A stretch of 64,000 nucleotides of DNA, from contig CM040747.1 in the NCBI GenBank assembly GCA_022829145.1, positions 33,558,052-33,622,051 on the forward strand. Reading direction: 5' to 3'. Shown piece after piece: positions 49,601 through 60,133 of the stretch. The notes below the pieces were generated by a model. It worked only from the letters and a program-made list of their open reading frames with translations, did no database searches and was not told where the DNA came from. This stretch comes from Albula goreensis (Eukaryota > Chordata > Actinopteri > Albuliformes > Albulidae). A program made the position numbers and the translations under genes. Every line of letters starts with the position of its first letter. Position 1 is the stretch's first letter.

Positions 49601-52600
49601 CGTAAGTCGGGAAGAATTTCAACGTAAAGTGTTTGGTTCGCAATTCGCCGCTTTCTCACCGAACCAACAGCCCTTGAGATGTCATTTCAACGTTTTCCCG
49701 GGGAGACTTTGAATTCTCATTCCTCATCCTACGTTACTAAACCCTTATTGCGTGTTTTAAACCTTAGGACATCGCAGACTTTGCTATCAGTAAATTCAAT
49801 TTAAATCCCTCTGAGGTGATTTCTATAAGTGCCGCTGTGGTAGTTTGAGAAGGAACGGGATGTTGATTTTGGTTTATTCATAAAGGCTCTCTTTAAAAAT
49901 GTTTCCATCTCATTGTAACAATATTGTTATGGTACCGGTTAATACCGTTTTACATTTCACAGTTTCCTGTGTTTTATTTGTCATTGCTCTGGAGGGTGTG
50001 CACTGGATACTGCATATAAAACGGTCACCTGTGGCGGTAAGGGAAGAGTCCGGGAACTTGGCCAACAGGTCACAGGTTTAACTTCTTGGCACTACCACTG
50101 AACCTTCACACATCCTGGCACTTCCCCAGAATCGCTCCAGTCAACAACAACAACAAAAAAAGAAGCGTTAAGAGTGGAGAACATTTCAAACGCCGTGGGT
50201 CGTGTAAATCATTCCGGAATACAGGCATCTGCTGAACCGATGAATTATGTAGCGACTTTGTCAAATGGTGATCATTTTCTTGTCAAATGGGAGTAAAGGT
50301 CACGCGGCAGGTGTTCTGTTGCCGACTTCCGTTTGCAGGGAGGGCTGTCAGCCCCCCTGCGAAGGGCGCACTAAATTATTTAGGGACGTTTCTCATTTAC
50401 ATCTGTAAAGGTTGGGATTGCTGTGTCCCTCAGGATAGAATGGACTGAATCTCAGAACAGGGACACAACATTACCATCCTCTGCTGTCTTAACGAGCCAA
50501 AAATCTTGAAAATAACTAGTCCATAGATCTTATGTTTCTTGTTTTGAGATACATTCAGCTAGCTTTAGGAAAAAATTGTGCCTTGTTGTGTGGTGTAATT
50601 GTCCCAACTCACTGACAGATAATTGAGCTTGAATCAAACACAATTATCTGCCAGTGGATTGAGTCAATTTTACCTCAGAACAAGACACATTTTTCTCAAA
50701 ATTACCTGAATACTTTTACAAGCACAATGCTAGGTCACAAAACAAGAAACATAAGATATCTATTGTCTATTTTCAAGGTTTTTGGCTTGTTTGTTTTTTG
50801 CAGTGGGCAGGTAGAAGGTAATCACGGTAAGGTATACTGAAAACAGACCATATGTATAATAACCTGCAACACAGTGAGGAAGCACCGTTTGGACAGCAAC
50901 ACGCTTCCAGCATGTTCCAAATGCACAACGTACACGCGGTTATGCCAGTGCATTTAGACTCGCATTAATATAGCGCCTTTCACAATACAAAGGGACGGAA
51001 ATCTCGCTGCAAGCACCAAAAATGTGCACAACCTATCAGGGCGATGTACAGGCACCATTTTGTTAAAGGAAGATCACCACACCTAACATAGTGACAGCAG
51101 ATAAATCAACCCTCTCTAAGGCTGTTAAAAATAGTGCAGACGCTGTGGTTGCTTCATTATGGAGTTCATTTTGTGGCGTAGTTATGCGTCAATGTTGGCA
51201 GAATTTTGGTTATTTCATATTTCATTACATCATATGTCTGTCAATGCCTGAAAATAAAATGAATCATAAATATTGCCCAGTGACTGTCGCGTCATTCAGG
51301 TTTTAATTTTACCCAGAGCCTCTCATGGTTAGGAGAGGGGAGCGAATCAGATTATTACTAATAAACATTCAAATTCTTCAGTCGCCCTTGAACCAACACA
51401 ACTTTTCCCAATATACAGCAATCCTTCTGATTGTTGGGCCATTGGAATAACATTGTTAACATTTTGTGATAAAAACTAATGCCATCAATGAGTATGACAG
51501 CATATGTATGTGTTTGTGGAGACTTACCAAAAAACACTACAGACTGTAGACAGGTAAAAACGATCTGTCACTTAAGTATCACATTTCATGACCTTATGTT
51601 TCAATTTATATTTACACTAACAGATACTCTTAACCAGGGTGACTCATTGTAAAGAATTTTAAAAGTAGGTTTAGGAAATTTTAAGATTCTAAATGAAATT
51701 TATCCTGTTTGATCAACAGTAGAGGTTTTTAATCAACCTACACTATATCACTAAATGCCACTGTATGTGTAAGAGGAAAAATTGATAAAAAGAAATAAAA
51801 GTTTGAGGTTTTAGTAATTAATGCTGATGGCACAATAAATGTAACCAATGAGAATAAATTCTCTGAATTCTGGACTAGTTGAATAAAAATATAAAAAGGA
51901 GTGTTTAAACAAGACAAACAGACAGAGAACCAACAGACAATCCACTTGTACTGACCATAACAGGGATTTTTTGAACAAAGAAAATTGTCACGATCCAAGA
52001 CAACATACCCAAGTGACTGGTATGTTTATGGGGATTTCTGACACAGCCATGTCAGGTCACCTGACAAAAAAAAGAAAAGATCAGATATGATGTAAACTAT
52101 TTTCAGGCATCACTAGAGACACCCATATAACCCAGAGTGGCCAAAAAGACCTCAGGGGGAATTGCAACTCTCAAGAGAGGGAATGGGGATGCAGCTTTCA
52201 CAGATCTGAGATCTGTTACAAGAGCGGAACGCTGTAACTGAGTGTTCAGACTCAAAGCCAGACTGACGTCTTAATGATTTTTGTTCATTTTGTATAATAA
52301 CATGCATGGGGCCAAAAGTCAAACTCATTCGAGATTTCGTTATGTTGTCCAATATGTGTGGTTGAACTGCTCGGGGTGGGTGTGGACTGTCGCCATGGAT
52401 ATGTGATGTAGAACAGGGGAAGGCTTGAGGACCCGATTGCGTATACTCTTTCTTTGAAATATGTCTACTTGTGGTTTAGACTGGAAAGCTGCTGTGTTAG
52501 ACAGACTGCAGTTGTTTTGCTGTTGAAAGAGATACTTGTTCATACATTGCTCAAGTTAAGTTACATTACCTGCCAAGCTGGCTTTTAAGATCGCAACCCA

Positions 52601-54729
52601 GGATCATGTCCAAACCCATTCATGATTTGAAACCTCTCTCTCTCTCTCTTTTTCACTCATATAAACAATTGCAGTTATAAAGGCATATTCTCATTAACAT
52701 TCATTAGAATCGGAGCCAATCACCTTTAGCCATTTTCATTTTAAGAGTCCTCCATTCTGGAGCAAGATAAGAGTCCTGCTTGATAATGAATGAGACTGTG
52801 AGCTGACAGGAACTCTTTACCTGGAGCAGGAAATGGGTGCAGGGTCTCTGTGATTAATGACTAGTGATTTATTAAGTCTCTGGTGTGACAGGAGCACTTC
52901 TTTAATTGCGTACAGCCAAAACTCAGTTGGGCTTTTCTCACAGAGACATTTCAACATAAAGCCCTTTGGTGCTGCAGGTGATACCGTGGGGTTGCTGAGT
53001 CGTTCATTTTGTCCCAAGTCTTGTAAAATTAAGATAACTTATTTTCTGATTGATGTACTGCACTAGGCTTAGTCACAATGTGTGACTCATTGACAAGATA
53101 AGTCTTCATCATCTATATTTCTAAGTTTTTACTTGTGACTAATCATTTATCGCTATATTAAAGTAGCACTAGCTGGATAATAAGGTACGAAATGCACTAT
53201 AACGAAACGTTTTGCTTTGCTATGCTACGCTGCAGTGTGCAGCACACAAAAGATAGAGGTAAAGATGTTATGTAGCCAATCAACAAACAGCTTTCATTTG
53301 CTACTATGCATCTCTGCCTCGCTCTGTCGTTTGCAGGAAGAGGACATTCCTGAGCTGGAAATCGATATCGACGAACTCCTAGAGCTACCGGATGCTGAGC
53401 AGAGATCCAAACTGCAGGTGAGAAAATGCTGGATTATTCTTCATTTTAGACATCTCAGATAGCTGGTATGAACAACGCAAAGTGATGTTCGGTTTGGTTG
53501 TCAAGAACCATTTAAGCATATTACCTCATGCTGAACTAAAAAATGTGCAACCCACTGAGTCATCCTACAGGAGGCGCTAGCCTGCAAATACAGTGACTCG
53601 AACTGTGTGCCGCATGACCCCAAAGTGTTTCTGCGCCATGAAGATTTTGTCACTCGACTTATACCTCACCAAGTACAATTTTTATCAAGGGCTGTGTTAC
53701 ATTACATTTAAGTCTGATCATATATTTTTGTATTTTCCACCATAACCGGTTTATGAAATATACACAATCCATATTTCCCCCCGTCACTGGGACCAGAATT
53801 GATTGTGTCGCTTTTAACTGGATGCCCATTGAATAACAATGAGTGAGATTGGCATGCCTGCCCCTGACACTGCGTTTGATTTTGTGGTGTCTCTCTCTTC
53901 TCTCTTCCCAGGAACTCCTCCAAGAATGTGGCAAGCCCAAAGATGTAAGTAAACGTGGCGTGGTCCAAGCGATCGGTCTCGTGAGCCGCGCTCTCTGGCA
54001 CTGTACGAACACCCCCCGCATAAAAACCAGAGCCAGCGGCGGTGGACAAAAGAGGTCATTGTCGGATAGGCAGCGTCAGAGCCTGACTGAGCAGTTTAGC
54101 CACCGTGGTCCGGTTTTCTTTTCCTACGTCCATCTTTATGGTCGTCCTTCCATCAGAGCTTTGGTTACGGCTTCTGACTGCTGGACTGAGGTGATAAATT
54201 ATCCTGAATCTATCAGCAACATGGATATATCATAGTTCTAACCAGATGTTGCTAGACTTTTAGCACTACTGGGACACAGGCCCCAGTGCCTACATCCTCA
54301 CACTTGCAATTTATGATACATTTTTAAAAACGAGTTATTTTTCATGATCATTTACTGGGGCATGACAAATTCTTATAGGGTCTGGTGACACCTCTGGTTC
54401 CAACCCTGATTTTATAGCTCTGCTCTGTGCAAGTAAGTGGATGTATCACATTGTGTCAAAATCCTATTCTAATATACCTGCTCTGCATTTGTTCTTGGGA
54501 TATATGGATTTATCACTGTCTGGTTATATGGGTCTTAACCCGTTTTAAAATCCGAGTTCTTCGCCAATATGTGGATTCGCCCCATACTGAAATGAGCCCA
54601 GAAATGAGTCTGTCAGGAACGTCAAGAATCTTGTCACCCACTGTCTCTCCATCCCGCCAGGACTTCATTAACGGGCTGCTGTACCGGATCAAGGGTCTCC
54701 GGAAGATGTCAGGATCTCTAAGGAAATGA
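46430..54729 (+). CDS. ppp1r14d: ppp1r14d-like, PP1 inhibitor of the CPI-17/PHI/KEPI/GBPI family, four exons
   Basis: Small cytosolic inhibitor of protein phosphatase 1 that acts when a conserved threonine is phosphorylated. Exons 46430-46621, 53337-53417, 53912-53944 and 54661-54729 join in phase 0 throughout to give 124 residues. The inhibitory motif RRLGKLTVKYNRKDLQRRLD puts the regulatory threonine at T35. Next come the PHIN-domain helices EEWIDGQLHLLYDCE, DIPELEIDIDELLELPD, ELLQECGKPKD and DFINGLLYRIKGLRK. The N-terminus keeps the family RVMFQTPG motif and an Glu-rich run. The C-terminal LYRIKGLRKMSG resembles PPP1R14D, while the middle also resembles PPP1R14B/C. I chose d because the gene lies head to head with spint1, as PPP1R14D does in human. 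The ATG has a fair context (ACGAATGGC). At 124 residues it is slightly shorter than the human paralogues (about 145). Confidence 0.85.
50030..50145 (+). mobile_element. decayed tRNA-derived SINE-like sequence
   Basis: Contains a tRNA-like B-box region (ggtcacaggtttaacttc) followed by cactaccactgaaccttcac and 'cctggcacttccccagaatcgctcca'. This echoes the 'ccttgagcaaggtacttaacctgcattgctcca' body of fish V/AFC-type SINEs, and it ends in a CAA repeat and A run. Degenerate. Confidence 0.4.
50480..50805. mobile_element. long foldback (MITE-like) DNA element
   Basis: The left arm (about 50495-50556: gagccaaaaatcttgaaaat...cttatgtttcttgtttt) is repeated in inverse at about 50736-50787. The similarity continues almost to the centre around 50620-50660, so the whole 300 bp is one imperfect palindrome. 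The right terminus ends in TTTTTTGCAGTG. The left terminus is decayed and I see no clear target duplication. Confidence 0.7.
53337..53417 (+). CDS. ppp1r14d: ppp1r14d exon 2
   Basis: 81 nt between TTTGCAG and GTGAGA, phase 0. It encodes the acidic helix EEDIPELEIDIDELLELPDA plus EQRSKLQ, the most conserved part of the family after the threonine motif. Confidence 0.92.
53553..53797 (+). repeat. dispersed repeat family A, copy 1
   Basis: In ppp1r14d intron 2. It shares an extended similar stretch with 55604-55845, starting actgag/aattatcctacaggaggcg and including 'tcactcgacttatacctcac' and 'ttttccacca'. Same orientation. Class unknown. Confidence 0.75.
53912..53944 (+). CDS. ppp1r14d: ppp1r14d exon 3
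   Basis: 33 nt between CTTCCCAG and GTAAGT, phase 0. It encodes ELLQECGKPKD, matching the family segment LLxxCxKPxx. Confidence 0.9.
54245..54398 (+). repeat. dispersed repeat family B, copy 2
   Basis: In ppp1r14d intron 3, same plus-strand orientation as copy 1, 22 kb away, with a small insertion in the middle. Ends at '(c)tctggt'. Class unknown. Confidence 0.75.
54661..54729 (+). CDS. ppp1r14d: ppp1r14d exon 4 with stop
   Basis: After a CCCGCCAG acceptor it encodes DFINGLLYRIKGLRKMSGSL, then RK and TGA (54727-54729). The final helix F-I-x-x-L-L-x-x-I-x-G-L-R-K is the family C-terminus. Confidence 0.92.
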   Translation, partial: DFINGLLYRIKGLRKMSGSLRK

Positions 54730-55122
54730 GCGTGCTCAGCAGAGACATTGCCATGGCAACGCAATACCTGAATATCCCGGAAAGCCCACGTGAGCCAAGC
54801 TGCCTGAGAATCGATAACAGAACTAACGCTGGTGACCCCCCCCCCAACCCCCAAAACAAGCTCCTATAGGTTTCAGTGGAAACAGCCAGTTTGGACTTCC
54901 TTTTAGTCATTTTTAATGGACAGTCTTGGCGTTGTGAAAAGTTGATGTACTGGTGACAGTATTTTTTTTGTTCTTTTGTCACTAAAAAGGAAATAAAAAT
55001 GTTGACTGTATCTATTAAAATCTCTGTATGGAAAATCTTTGTAACTAGCAAATGATTGTACAATTTTGATTTTCTATTTATATATTTTTGTTCTGGTTAG
55101 TGTTGTATAATGTGTTAATAAA
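54730..55122 (+). terminator. ppp1r14d: ppp1r14d 3' UTR and polyadenylation signals
   Basis: AATAAA occurs at 54992-54997 and again at 55117-55122, the second followed by a T/GT-rich stretch. Either could end the transcript. The UTR contains an X-box-like palindrome at 54747-54760. Confidence 0.6.
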
Positions 55123-55603
55123 AGAAGCTGTTATTTATATCTCCTGACTCCCTTTCTTTGCAAGCTAAACCGCTATTTTTCTGTGAGATATAGGGACTGG
55201 CAGTAGAGAGAGAATGGGGATTCATGACTCCACTAAGGGACGGAGATACTACGACTGCTATCTGATTCCACTATCTGAAAGAGTATAATGTTTTACGGAG
55301 TTTTGCTGTGGAGGAATCAGAGAGAAGTCCCCTCTGGAACACCGCTCTGATTTTACTGCAAAGTGCAAAACGTTCTGATTGGTTCAAATGACTGATAAGG
55401 ATCTGACAGGTCATTGTAGTTCCCACCAAATATGGGGCTCAAGAAACCTCATTCTCCCAGCATTCATTGGTGGCAGGTACTTAAGCTTACTTGAGCACGG
55501 TACTTAAGTCTGGGTTCTTCCTAGCCGTTCAGTGCATTCTTACCAACATTGATCTTAAACGCACACAGCCACATGCTGCTTCTTTCACCCTGCAATCCAG
55601 TTA

Positions 55604-55845
55604 TACTGAATTATCCTACAGGAGGCGCTAGCCTGCAAATAAAGTGACTCGAACCATGCACCACATGACCCCGAAATGCTTCTGAACCATGAACACCATC
55701 ACTCGACTTATACCTCACCAAGTACAATTGTGCATGGGCTGTTTTACATCATCATTCAAGTCATGTATATATATTTTATTTTCCACCAAAACTGGTTTAC
55801 AAAATTGACAAAATGCATGTTGCCCCTGTCCCTGAGACCAAAATA
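55604..55845 (+). repeat. dispersed repeat family A, copy 2
   Basis: Downstream of ppp1r14d, about 2 kb from copy 1 and in the same orientation. Substitutions and small gaps throughout indicate that the copies are old. No terminal repeats were noticed. Confidence 0.75.
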
Positions 55846-56875
55846 ATAGAAAACATACAAACTATATACTTATTAATTTACAACATAGGTAGATCAGACA
55901 CTCTCTCACAGCCTTCCTTTCCTGCTGAATCAATAACTGAAACTCAGCAATGCTTAATCCAGGCTGTCGGTAGCCCTAACAGTAAAACACAGGGAAGGCC
56001 TACAGCTAATACCTACATCGTAATGAGTAAGAGAGGAGCCAGCGCGGAGCTAATCATTCTTAGCTTCTGTGAGTCCGGCAAGGAAAAGTTCTCTCCTGAG
56101 TTACGGAGAGTTGGACTTCAGATTCATGACTCAAAGGAAATAGACAGCTCCTGTGGCAGACATTTTGTTACACGGCAGTCTCTTTATACAACAATAATGT
56201 AAATGAAAACTTTTATGAAACAAATGACCACATAAGGAGTTAATAATAGATTGTTTGTTTATGTTGCTAGCTAACTGGATATGAAACATGATTAGTAAGT
56301 ATTAATTGTAACTGAACTAAAATGAATTAATAGTTCATAATCATGTTTTATTCAAGGTAGTTACAGTGAAATGCAAAATGAATGACCCTGCTCACTATCA
56401 TTTCAACCAATCAACGTCAGTACCACCCATCAGTGCTTTTGAGGAAATCTGTACCGGGTCGCGCTCTTAAGCAGTACAAAAATAACGCATGGAGCAATGC
56501 AATAACCTCAAGTGACGACATCAAGCTGCGTACGCACAATTGTGCTTTGTGTGATATAAATCGGCCCTTAATCGGCCTTTAGCTAAGCACTGGAGGCCTT
56601 TGCAACCGACAAAGAAAAACTGCAGGTGCCGTATTGACCAGATGAGGTGATGCTGGCTACTGTGAACCCTTGCTGAGACCCTCTCCTTCACTATGGCAAC
56701 TCTGCAGCTAATTCTGCTTCACCCTACAGGAGTCCTGTCCACAGGCAATACTGTCCTATTCAGGCTTTGATCCAGACCGCAGGGCACTGTAGAGCTAATA
56801 GCTAGCACCTCGGCTAGATAAACTACATACAAGCATGGGGTCAGGGCCAACCAGTGGCATTTGTGACTGCTTAAG

Positions 56876-56887
56876 GCCCCCTAGTGG
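56876..56887 (-). promoter_or_regulatory. CTCF-like site between ppp1r14d and bub1b
   Basis: The minus strand reads CCACTAGGGGGC, the classic CTCF core. Related matches lie at 57852-57867 (minus, one mismatch) and 58732-58745 (plus, CCGCTGGGGGGCGG). Confidence 0.4.
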
Positions 56888-59800
56888 ATGGTTTGCGACA
56901 TTTTTTTTCTGTCATTTTTTTCCACTATCTCAGACCTGCAATAAAGACTATTGCTGTAACTGTTGGGGCTCTTATAGGAAGAGAGGGACCAACGGCCAAA
57001 CTCTCGCTTTGCGCCCTCAAAAGGTAGCTTTACTAACACAGGGTCACCAGATGTACAGTGCAGCATCTCCAGCTGCCAGTGTAATTTCAGCTGGCTGAGA
57101 GCTACGAGCCGCTAATTCACACTGGAAGCTGTCCTTGGCCACTATCCACTAAAAACCCCCATCGCTCTTACATAATACAGTTGTGGTCCAGTTAGCTTAG
57201 CTCATTTAAATGGCGACTCAGCTACACCGCACCATCTTAGCCCTCCTCGAGTTAACGAGTTAAATGATATTTCAGACTTGAATATTGCAAAATGCATTTA
57301 AATATTCATTTAATTCATAATGAGTAGCCCACACAACCCCCTGCGACACCAAATGAAATGGTCTCTATTAGGTTAATCCCGTTTCATTAAGATATTAAAG
57401 AAAAGAGCTTTCCTCTGGCTTTCTCATCGGCTCAGCTGAAATTGCTGTGAGGAAATAGTTGGAAAGACAGGAATATCCTATTCTAAAAGGAACATGTTAT
57501 TTGCTTTTACTACTGAAGATGTGCCCCCACCAGTGATACCACGTTTAAAACGATCATCCCAATAGAGAAAGTGTTCGTCACATCAGCCTCTCCCTCAAAA
57601 ATATTGTTCGACTGAAGCTGAAATACATGTCAGCTACTTTCTGGGTTCCATTTGCTCTTAAATTAAACATTAACTTGCCTCTGAGCACCTTATAGTTGCG
57701 AGTGACTCCTCTCACCGAAACTCATGAGTTGAAAATGTGAGTCAGAAGGGAATTTCAATCTCACCCTGGGCCTGAGATTCCCTTCATACGCGTTCTTACT
57801 GCAGTCCATACTGTCTGAAAATGCTTTGAGTAAAACAAATTTATAACGAAACAGCCTCCCCTAGTGGCTGTTACGTCAAAGCTCACACACATTTCCTGAC
57901 AGAAATGACATCATTTTGCAGCAAGGAGGAATGTCATTTGATGGTACAACCATTCATCCGAGAATTAAAGTATGTTTTGCCAAGTATCTTATGTAGTTAC
58001 TGACCCGTCCGAATATTTTATCGTGTTTTCTCCCCTGCTTATGTTATAGAACAATTACAGAGAAACTAATTACAGAGAAATTAGCACAGCCTAGTTTGCA
58101 AAATGAGCACAGTTCAACCTCTGAGAATTTGAATGAGCCAGCTTGAGGAAATAGCACAGGTTTTGCTGCATGCCATTTTAAAATATAAATAAAACATAGC
58201 GAAACAGTTTACAGGCTATGAGACATACACGTCAGTGTTAAAATGCCCGACGTTATTAAAAGTATTTTGTGTAGACATAAATAAGTTATTTTAAATCATA
58301 TTTTAAATATTTAAAGGACTTACGCCGTCCATATTAGACCCACACTTCCCCGTATGCTTATATTGCATACTCTTGCAAACGGCATACTAGATCTAAGGCT
58401 ATTTAAGCAGAAGTCTGCTTCTTTTTTCTCCATTACTAATTCAGCCCTCCAAGTTCCCCACTCAGTACTGCCTCCACCCGCCTAGCTGATGAGGAGGGAG
58501 CTGGGGTGGCTACACCTGAGGAAGGCCGCAGATTTTTCATCACTTTCTCGGGTATTGGTCGTGATTAATTTGACCGAAGTAAATTAATCTGGATTTGTCT
58601 CGTCCATATATTTAAGTAACTATAATCCACAAAGAATTCCTTCCTCTGAAAAATGTTACTAATGGCAAGTTATTTAATTCTGTGATTTTAAAAAAGTCAG
58701 TGATGAAATTCCGAATGAAACCAACATGGTGCCGCTGGGGGGCGGGAGTTTTGTACTCGATTTAATTGGATTTTCTTGCTGTTTTCATTCAAAGGTTGAG
58801 GCAATTTGAATTTTGATTTCTGTTGCAGGAGACATTCTACAGAAAGTACGTTCGACATAATAATTAGGGGGCTAACGTCAGTGACAGCTAATTTAGGTAA
58901 TATATCTAAATTAATAAATGCTAGATCACCCAGTTTGAATTAGCAGCCAAACTGCCACTGTTTTGTGTAAGTAAACATTGTTATCTATGCTGGCTAGCTG
59001 ACGTTAATTCGTATACGCTGCGTGCTGAGCACTTCATGTTAGCTCAAGTTTTCAGGAGGCTAATGTTAGCTTACTAACTAGCTAACCTTGAATCATTTGT
59101 TGAAAGTGAGGCAAACTGTGTAATGTACAAAGTTCAAGCTTGTGATCACCAGAAGAGTTTTTAGGTATACAAACTGGAGGCCTGTGTTCTGTTTTGTTTT
59201 CGGTGATAGTCTTTTAGTCATCGTACAATATCACGTTTTTGCGTTTATTGAAACATCTTAGATACCAAAGCTGTAACTTATCTATGTACCAAATTAAGGC
59301 AACGATTAACAAAGGCATCTTTCACTGACTTCACTTTTTCACCTATTTTTCATCCTGTTTCTTTTGAAGAGGAATTTGGTAGCTTGCGACCTTGCCAGGT
59401 CTTTCAAACCCTTTAACCAAGAATGGAATCGGCTGTTGTAATATTAAAAATAACTACTCTATCGCTATGCCTGGTCACTGTCCGTTAGCCTGAGTTATAC
59501 CATAGAATTCTGGACATTGAAATACAATACATTTCAGTCAAGGTATATGAGAAGTGTAAACGTGATCTGTTTTCGTTGATGTACTAAATTGGTGTGCTTG
59601 TTTGAAAACAGTGACGTTTAAACTATGCCATAATCTAATGATCATTTGGGAGAAAAACATATGATTTCTTCAGAACAGATTTATCTGAGAACTAGAAGTT
59701 ACATTTAGAACTGTATGCCATGGTTTGTGATTTGTGAGTCGCTGCTTTTTAAAAGTAGTTATGCTTGCAGTTGAATCGGGCATCACCTCTTCATTCCTAG

Positions 59801-59993
59801 CTAGACTAAGAAGCACAATCAAGCACAACTGCACCATTTTGTACAGACAGGACATGCACAATTATGTGTATCTGTAGTGTTTGTGCACTTGGATGACATA
59901 AATCTCTCCTGTTACAGCATCTGGCTAACCTGAGCTGTTACGTTTCTGTATCAGCCTGCTTTTCATTCTAAGGTGCTGCAGCTCAGTGTCTCT

Positions 59994-60133
59994 ATGGCTG
60001 AGGAAGGAGGAGTCAATTGGGAGTGCCAGGGAAACAACCGGCCAATGAGGCAGGGTCTACTCACCTCGTCTATTCACCCGGCCACGCCCCGACACAAGGG
60101 ATCCGCTCATTCCGCCCATCAAGAGCAGAGACA
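59994..60133 (+). CDS. bub1b: bub1b first coding exon (KEN-box region)
   Basis: ATG at 59994 opens MAEEGGVNWECQGNNRPMRQ. W9-E10 and P17-M-R-Q-G align with the conserved WEL...KEN..PLRQGR segment of BubR1, with QGN (residues 12-14) where KEN is expected. The exon ends EQRQ/AFEC at CA/GTACGG in phase 2, which fits the next exon. No earlier in-frame ATG is visible in the exon, and the acceptor upstream is probably CTCAG near 59985. Confidence 0.8.

Larger units (their letters stand above)
46622..53336 (+). other. ppp1r14d: 6.7-kb ppp1r14d intron 1
   Basis: No exon recognised. It contains two X-box-like palindromes (46684-46697, 47754-47767), a decayed tRNA-SINE-like stretch (50030-50145), a foldback DNA element (about 50480-50805), and a repeat-like 'atatagcgcctttca' segment near 50972. 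Simple A runs occur near 48900 and 49058. Confidence 0.5.
53418..54660 (+). other. ppp1r14d: ppp1r14d introns 2 and 3 carrying dispersed repeats
   Basis: Intron 2 (53418-53911) holds one copy of a dispersed repeat also found downstream at 55604-55845. Intron 3 (53945-54660) holds one copy of a second family also found in a spint1 intron. Nothing coding seen. Confidence 0.6.
54730..59993. other. ppp1r14d-bub1b intergenic region
   Basis: About 5 kb holding the ppp1r14d 3' UTR, a dispersed repeat copy (55604-55845) and three CTCF-like sites (56876-56887, 57852-57867, 58732-58745). The bub1b promoter and any noncoding first exon should lie in the last 1-2 kb, but I could not place them. No other gene recognised. 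Confidence 0.5.
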
